Source: Enchytraeus crypticus
Taxonomy: Eukaryota > Annelida > Clitellata > Enchytraeida > Enchytraeidae
Direction of reading: 5' to 3'
NCBI GenBank assembly: GCA_905160935.1
Contig: CAJHZI010000004.1
Location: forward strand, 124,001-188,000
Length of the DNA: 64,000 nt
Positions 58,613-64,000 of the stretch are shown here, in pieces. Positions within the stretch are counted from its first letter, which is position 1. Each line of letters opens with the position of its first letter. The notes under the pieces were generated by a model. That model was not told where the DNA came from, did not search any database, and saw only the letters and a program-made list of their open reading frames with translations. Made by a program: the position numbers and the translations under genes.

Positions 58613-60432
58613 CTTAAATGAATTACGTTTTGTTGAATCACAGTAGGCAGATCCCCTCTGTGCGAAAAGTAATTACTTTGTTTCTTAATTGCCCTCAAAT
58701 GAGCGAGATTGTGACTGTACCTTCAGGATAAATAATAGGACTCTTGATAAAGATTAGATCATGCAATGGTAAACCTGAATTATATGGCATTAGAATGTAT
58801 TTAAATTCTCAGTAACACTTTCACAATAAAAAGAACCTTAAAGTATTTCTATTGAAAATCTCTTGAAACTGTTTTAGAAGTAATTTATTTTCTATGTTAT
58901 TTTCAGTTCTTCCTCAAGCTTGCACTCACATCAGTTCCGCCGGGCTCCTGCCTCTCACCATTCATTTGCTTCAGTCGACTTCTCCCATTAGACACGAGGT
59001 ATGGTGTCAATTTCTATTAACAGTCTTAAATTAAACATTTGTTTTATTTCATTGGTTCACTTTATTGCAATAATATATATTTATACGAGTCCTTCTAAAA
59101 AACATATTTAGAAGAAATTGTTTGAAGAAATGTAAAAATGGTTTTAAAATGTTCCCTAGAACTTCTACAAAGTATTTATTCGCAATTTTAGGACGAAAAC
59201 TCTAGCCATATATTATGCTTAATGACGACCATTTGAAAATTAAGAGAGTAATTTGTTTAAAATAAAAAGACATTTCAATTCATCATAAATTTAGTCTTAT
59301 ATCGTCAAATATTTATTTCATTTGTCGTGTTAATGCTATTTAATTTCATTTAGAAATTTTTTCAGTGGTGTGTTCAATGTGGAAATTGTTAATGCTAATT
59401 TTCTCTCTCATTGGTAAATATTTCAGGCGGCTTACAGTCTATGCAACATGGCGTCTCACGGTGCAGAGGTTTGCTCAGAACTGCTGAGTCATGGTGCTTT
59501 ATGCGCCATTGTTCCGTATGTGAGGATTGTAGAACCTGACGTGGCGCGACTTGGATTGGTTTTGATCGATGCCATACTTTCTACTCAACCTCAGGTCTGT
59601 CCAATAGCCTTCTGCTGTGCTTTATACTTCATTTAATTCATTTTATTCATTTATTGCTTTGTCATAGAGTAGGGTTTAAATTGTATGGTTCTCTTATTGT
59701 TATTTTTTCAGGTACTGTTATTATTCATTATTTAATTTCTTGCTTTCTTTCATTTATTGCTTAGTGATCTTAAAGAATTAGTCTCTTCTCTTAATTTTCT
59801 CTTCATATTATTTCCTTTTAAAGCTATCCAGTTCTTTCCTGTTTTTGTTATAATATTAATTACGTCATCATCATCATCTTCCCTTGAATCCCAGTTTAAC
59901 TAGGGTCGAGACACGAACAGACTGTCTCAAATCCTCTCCTGCCCTACATCGTATCATCAGCTAATTTCCTCTTTGAGACTTTTCCAATCATTTAAATTTT
60001 TTGTAGCAATTTTTTGAGCCTAGGCGCTCACCAACTGAATGCCCTTTCTGACGTTGGTATGGATCTTAGTGCTTTAGTCGCCTTCTACGACTCATGCAGT
60101 TACCGGTTGGTCAATTCTTCATACAACCCGGACACAACACGGGGAAATAGGATAGGAGATAGATAGGCTTTATTTATACTATCAATTACATAACTTCAAT
60201 ATTGCGCTGAACTATATTGCAATTATGAATATTCATAATTTATTATAAATGTATATTAGCTTTAGTTTTTGTTGGTATTGATTAGGCTTGCCATCAGTTT
60301 GAGGAATGTGGAGGTTTGACGGCCCTGGAGGCTTTGGAGTATTGCAACAATGAATCTTTGAGATGTCACACCTGCGATATCCTCGAAAAACATTTCTACA
60401 GTAAAGAAGAAGATGAGACGGGGCAATATTAA
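51181..60432 (+). CDS. TMCO6: Transmembrane and coiled-coil domain-containing protein 6, importin-alpha-like
   Basis: Eleven exons: 51181-51277, 51930-52024, 54809-54921, 55420-55603, 55952-56056, 56440-56513, 57001-57250, 57962-58139, 58907-58998, 59427-59594 and 60286-60432. All borders are GT..AG and all phases agree, giving exactly 500 codons (human TMCO6 is 493). The N-terminus is basic (ENNRSRRRTDRQACRKEKRE), like an importin-beta-binding region. Armadillo-type repeats follow: VEGSMSHLVGLLTGLN, LEAAWCLTNIAAGT, DQCAWALGNVAGGG, IRSAAFALSNLARD, LWLLSNLSG and AAYSLCNMASHGAE. EGSM-x-x-LVGLLT is shared with vertebrate TMCO6 and separates it from classical importin alpha. The molecular role is poorly known; an adaptor in nuclear transport is an inference from the ARM fold. 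TAA directly before the ATG supports the start if there is no upstream coding exon. The exon-1 donor (GTCTGT) is weak. Confidence 0.93.
51318..51380 (-). repeat. Family C 3' fragment with (ATC)n
   Basis: (ATC)n followed by 'tcttcccttgaatcacagtt' is the reversed 3' end of family C. It lies in TMCO6 intron 1. Confidence 0.65.
52700..54435 (+). pseudogene. Decayed LINE (reverse transcriptase) in TMCO6 intron 2
   Basis: Colinear RT blocks in changing frames: TGPDGLPSWFLRLSAP and VPAQWKASVIKPVCNVPHP with PISITSVLSRITERI (52896-53243); VIALDFSKAFDTIKHSKI, motif A (about 53320); LKFADDTYLIVPSS, the FADD catalytic motif (about 53600); and the C-terminal GFTSADDRNRLEAFLRRAKR with NFITRLILSDAV (to 54304). 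At least two frameshifts and several stops break it, so it is inactive. The 3' end carries AATAAA at 54428-54433. It lies in sense orientation. The endonuclease domain is absent, so it is 5'-truncated. Confidence 0.85.
56220..56262 (+). repeat. Family C 3' fragment
   Basis: 'tcgaccctagctaaactggt' then 'actcaagtgaagatgatta'. It lies in TMCO6 intron 5. Confidence 0.6.
57480..57810. repeat. Two family C SINEs in tail-to-tail inversion
   Basis: 57480-57671 reads forward ('cccgtgttgtatccgggttg' to 'ggaagatgatgatgatgata'). 57672-57810 reads in reverse ('catcttctcttgaatcccag' to 'tgagcctaggcactcaac'-type sequence). They form a large inverted repeat in TMCO6 intron 7, immediately upstream of exon 8. 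Confidence 0.75.
57917..57953. repeat. (GATT)n forming the TMCO6 exon-8 acceptor tract
   Basis: About nine GATT units end 8 nt before the AG at 57960-57961. This replaces the usual pyrimidine tract. Confidence 0.85.
58330..58463 (+). repeat. Family G fragment with (GA)n tail
   Basis: 'atagggcatagccttttgtg' and 'acctgccacaacgcagaaaa' followed by a GA run, as in the copies at 7296 and 28205. It lies in TMCO6 intron 8. A long (CT)n tract follows at 58501-58608. Confidence 0.65.
59862..60150 (-). repeat. SINE-like repeat, family C (reverse, near complete)
   Basis: Landmarks in reverse: (ATC)n, 'cttgaatcccagtttaacta', 'tgagcctaggcgctcaccaa', 'cttagtgctttagtcgcctt', 'ctacgactcatgcagttacc' and 'acccggacacaacacgggg'. 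It lies in TMCO6 intron 10. Confidence 0.75.
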
Positions 60433-61046
60433 AATATATGTTTAAAAGTTAAGTGCGTGTATTTATGTGAGAGAAAAAGAGAGAGGAGAGAGATGGAGAA
60501 GGAAATGATGGTTTTATGAAGAGTGTGTGATTGATAAAATTAACTCTGTCTATATTCTTAAGTGCTTTACTATCAGTATTTATTGGTACAACTGTTTTTG
60601 CTGTTAAAATGTAGTATTTATTGGCATGCTGTTGTACTAACGTGCAACATTTAATATCAAAGACAGTAAATGAGCTATTGCTCTTTCCGTTAAAAGGATA
60701 AAAAATATAATTTCTATTGATATTTACTCTTTTAGGGCACGCCTTACATCTTAGCGAATACAATGTCAAGTTAAACCTAATGTTAAGATATATATTTATG
60801 ACGTTGACTGTAAACGTGTGAAATTTAAGTAATAATATTGAACATGTGAATATTCGAACAGTCGGAATGTAGATGAATCATGTTAATGCTAAAGAATATC
60901 TGATATATGTGATACTTTTCTGACAGTATCCCATTGAAATATTCATGCCTAATGGATGCGCAAGGAGTAATTCCTAGTATTGATTAAACTTATTTTTGAT
61001 GTTCTAAATGTCGTTTATTGTAGTTATTCTGAATGGGACATTATTG
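60433..61046 (+). other. TMCO6 3' flank
   Basis: AT-rich sequence without coding potential. No AATAAA followed by a convincing GT-rich element was identified; an ATTAAA overlaps the stop codon. Confidence 0.4.
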
Positions 61047-61773
61047 ACAGTTTATTTCTCTCTTAGTGCACTGCCTACTGGCAGGTCCGTGGTACATAAC
61101 GCCTCCACTCTTCTCTGTCTTCCGCCTTCCTCTTCATTTCCACATATGTGTGGGTCTTTAAATCATCTAACATACCTAATCTCGGCCTGCCCCTGGCTCT
61201 TTTTTTCTTCCATTCTACCTTCTATGACCTCTTTCCTATCCATCTCTTCTTCCTATTTCTTAATACATTTATTAACTGTCTATCTGTGCCAACTCTCTCC
61301 AGGACTTCCTCATTTGTAACCTTTTGAGTCCAGCTAATCCTCTCCATTCTTCTCCAAATCCACATTTCCAATGCCTCCAGTTTCCTAATATCTTCCTTCC
61401 TTAAGGTCCATGTTTCACATCCATACAATAGCGTGGTCCAAACCAAAGTTTTCACTATCTTTATCTTTGTGTCTTTCTTTAGACTTTTTGTTAATAGTTC
61501 TTTTCTACTACCAAAGGCCGCTTTTGCTTGTGCAATCCTACTGCATATTTCCGTCTCACATTTCCCATCATCGGTTATAGTATGACCCAAATATTTGAAA
61601 CTCCTTACCTGTTCCAATTTCGTACCATTTATTGTGATATTAACTTCACCTTTATTATTGGACACTTTCATAACCTTGGTCTTTTTTATATTAATCTTCA
61701 TGCCATATCTCAAAGCCGTATCATTCAGCCTATCCATTATCTTCTGCAATCCAATCTCGCTACCCGCTACCAT
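61047..61773 (-). pseudogene. LINE family F, RT C-terminal region, 5'-truncated
   Basis: The minus-strand ORF includes LNDTALRYGMKINIKKTKVM, FKYLGHTITDDGKCETEI, LLYGCETWTLRKEDIRKLEA and WIWRRMERISWTQKVTNEEV. These are the thumb/C-terminal blocks of RTE-like non-LTR retrotransposons. A stop and frameshift separate this from the last block (AEDREEWRRYVPRTCQ, near 61100). The frame is open for about 183 codons, so the copy is relatively young. The catalytic palm is absent. The start methionine comes from the fold-back loop rather than the LINE. Confidence 0.85.
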
Positions 61774-61825
61774 GCAGCGAGATTGGATTGCAGAAGATAA
61801 TGGATAGGCTGATGATACGCTTTGA
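61708..61825. repeat. Fold-back inverted repeat at the LINE 5' end
   Basis: 61726-61761 is an exact 36-nt reverse complement of 61776-61811, with a 14-nt loop. Homology continues outwards with single-base gaps to about 61708 and 61825 (TGATACG and CTTTGA shared). It sits at the 5' truncation point of the LINE. Confidence 0.95.
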
Positions 61826-62179
61826 CAGTTTATTATTCAGATTAAAAAATGAGAAATTTTAAAGCTTCGTAATTGTAGCTTTACTTTGAAAAATCCTCAT
61901 CTAAATGAGAAAAGTGACCTAGATATTTATTAAATACATATTGAATACTTTTTTAAATTTTGAACAAAAAGCTCTAAAATATGGGATATTTGTATTTATA
62001 CTTAATTATATAATGTATTTCAGTTCTAAGTATGAACTGGCTGCTTATTTGCAATTTGTAGAAGAAAACCAAAATTAAATAGAGCTTTGAAAGTGCACCC
62101 ATTCTCTGTAATGCAGAAATGCAAAATCCGTCCTATGAAGGATTTTGAATGAACATCAATATCTCTTTCTCTAATATTT

Positions 62180-62425
62180 TTCCCAGTTGCCGATCCATGG
62201 TATGTATTCAAACTAAGAATCTGCTTTCACGGTCCATATCACCCCATGAGTCAATTTGTTAATTCCTTTACAAAACGTTTTGCCTTCCTTTTCCAAACCT
62301 TACGTAGCCTATAGCTTCGAAAAAAGTGACTTCTATAGTAGTTTCTTTTAATCTTCCTCAATTGCTGCTTAGTCGCCTCTTACGACACGTATGGTCTATT
62401 CTTCGTCACGGACACAACGCGGAAC
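62180..62425 (-). repeat. Dispersed repeat, family G (reverse, near complete)
   Basis: 'ccaaaccttacgtagcctat', 'agcttcgaaaaaagtgactt', 'ttagtcgcctcttacgacac' and 'ctattcttcgtcacggacac'. On the minus strand the head (gtgtccgtgacgaagaatag, then ACCATACGTGTCGTAAGAGG) closely resembles that of family C. Confidence 0.7.
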
Positions 62426-63044
62426 TTAAGTAGGACAATAACACGAGACGGTAGGACTGCTGGTTAAACTTGGCTTTGATTTCTCTTATATGGTATATCC
62501 TCCCAAATAGTTTCATCACTATTCAGCAGTCATATCTTTTGTATTTTGCAGATATAATCTTTTCATTTAGTAGTACGGCAAAACATCAACTTCCGTTATA
62601 TAGATAGCGTTTTACTTTATCCTGTAAATTTTACATTTTATGCTAATTTCTTTACTTTGTTTTAATAAGTTTGTATTAACTTGAGACTCTGTAAAATGGA
62701 CTTATTTCTGACTACTCCATTACAATTCTGAAAGTATTATGAAACAATAGAAGAATATGTAAATTTTACTTTATATTTATTGTATATATAGCGCTTAGTA
62801 TACAATTTAAATGTATGTAGTCTGATTAACAATTACATAAATTCATAGGAATAAGCCAGTACGATAAATGTCGAGTGTCTATATTTCTTGTTTTCTTTAA
62901 TGATTTCTGCTAATAATTATAACCCATACTACCTTAGACGTTCCTGATGTCGTTGTGGGGTGACGAAACTGCTTTGCCTCACATATTATGTTTCATTCTA
63001 GCCTCGCTCGTCATCATTTATGTATACTAATGATAATTATAAAG

Positions 63045-63092
63045 GTTTAACGTCCATTTCCTCGTACAAGGATGATGTCAGGAACTAACGAC
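63045..63092 (-). repeat. SINE family D core (reverse)
   Basis: 'aggtttaacgtccatttcct' then 'cgtacaaggatgatgtcagg' is the family-D core reversed, with one stem partly eroded. Confidence 0.6.
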
Positions 63093-63656
63093 TGCTTATA
63101 GATTTAGCATTTATGCTATTGTATATTTTCTGAAGTACGTATGTTGATATGTGAGATTTACTGGTAAATAATACAACCTTGCGTAGTTTTTATTGTTTAT
63201 TTTGTTATTTGTTAAAATGAAACGCGTGACAGTTTAAAATTTAATTTGCTTTTGAATTTTAATATAAACTAGTGACTGCTTATGAATTAAACATTGCTAT
63301 TGCATGTTGTAAAATAAGCTTGTTGCTAATAACTTGTTTTAAATTACCTAGTAAATAGTACAGCCATAAATACATCGATTTTTGTATTTATTAACAGTTA
63401 ATTATAAAGAATATACATGTATATTGAGGCTAGTTTTATGTACACTATTGACATAGTGTTATAAATTTGTTCTTTACGGCAGCTTTTCTATGTTTCAATG
63501 AATATTTTCTTGGGTGTTTTTATTTTTATTTACTGACATTATAGACTTATGTGGTACATTCTTTTAACTATGCAACTTAAAAGCATAAAGCTAAATCGTT
63601 ATTATCAACATTGTGTTTAATGATTTTTTGCGATGGGTTAGATCAATTCACCCGTG

Positions 63657-63882
63657 ATTATCTCGTGTTGCTTCCGGGTTGCTGAAGCAGTGACCAACCG
63701 TGGACTGCACGTGTCGTAAAAGGCGACAAAACACTAAGATCCGAACCAGCTTAAGACAGGGAATTCAATCGTTGAGCGCTTAGGCTCCAGAAATTGCTAC
63801 AAAATTTTCTAAAACGAATGAAAAGGAAGGTCTATTTGTATCGCGACCCTAGTTAAAGTAGAATTCAAGGGAATATGATGAT
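63657..63882 (+). repeat. SINE-like repeat, family C
   Basis: 'tcgtgttgcttccgggttgc', 'ggactgcacgtgtcgtaaaa', 'ttgagcgcttaggctccaga', 'gcgaccctagttaaagtaga' and a (GAT)n tail. Confidence 0.75.
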
Positions 63883-64000
63883 GATGACGAATTTACTGTA
63901 TGTGTATTAATAAATAATCCTCAATCCACTCTTCCGCTGCGCACTGCTCAGCACATGATTGACTAAAGTTTCACTATGAGGTGGCGCTGAAATCGTCTAA

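Larger units (their letters stand above)
61826..64000. other. Right-end spacer
   Basis: No coding exon was recognised. It holds a reverse family-G copy (62180-62425), a damaged family-D core near 62935, a reverse family-D core (63045-63092) and a family-C copy (63657-63882). The remainder is AT-rich. Confidence 0.55.

Noticed and set aside
61222-61773. 183-codon minus-strand ORF as a host protein
   Set aside because: Contains LINE RT C-terminal blocks; its start codon comes from the fold-back loop.

Overview
The window is AT-rich metazoan nuclear DNA. Its genes are split by introns with GT..AG junctions, lie in introns and spacers full of short retroelements and tandem repeats, and are animal orthologues (MAP2K4, ACSBG, SERF, TMCO6). 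Gene content and the abundance of tRNA- and 5S-derived SINEs suggest a marine invertebrate, perhaps a lophotrochozoan, but the phylum cannot be fixed by eye. I built every gene model by joining exons whose reading phase and protein similarity agree. No transcript evidence was available.

Layout. (1) 133-2509, minus: first four coding exons of a Gfo/Idh/MocA-type NAD(P)-dependent oxidoreductase running off the left edge. (2) 5094-6681, plus: complete two-exon MAP2K4/MKK4 kinase (395 aa). Its only coding intron ends in three tandem copies of the acceptor. (3) 6682-15790: 3' UTR and a repeat-rich spacer with SINEs, a hairpin-forming 32-bp satellite and a hAT-like MITE inside a microsatellite. (4) 15790-29844, minus: a 14-exon ACSBG (bubblegum acyl-CoA synthetase) with about 633 codons recovered; the last short exon was not found. 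(5) 29845-44081: gene-poor spacer with a relict GC-richer ORF (41267-41911). (6) 44082-46358, plus: three-exon SERF (63 aa), followed by an array of perfect AP-1 motifs. (7) 51181-60432, plus: 11-exon TMCO6 (500 aa, ARM repeats) with a decayed LINE in intron 2. (8) 60433-64000: a LINE fragment with a fold-back 5' end, then SINEs. The genes belong to unrelated pathways (stress MAPK signalling, lipid activation, proteostasis, an importin-like ARM protein), so no functional cluster is claimed.

Two patterns stand out. First, three tandem arrays sit exactly on splice sites. In ACSBG, units of 52 bp and 60 bp each contain the last 15 or 27 nt of an exon plus a 33-37-nt pseudo-intron, so each unit is a frame-preserving potential microexon. 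In MAP2K4 the 3' splice site is triplicated, with a 39-bp, 13-codon in-frame option. Second, several SINE families with different heads and different tails share one RNA module: two nested stems with compensatory changes around invariant CTGACAT and GAGGAAAC segments. Both rest on base-level inspection and need transcript and covariation tests.
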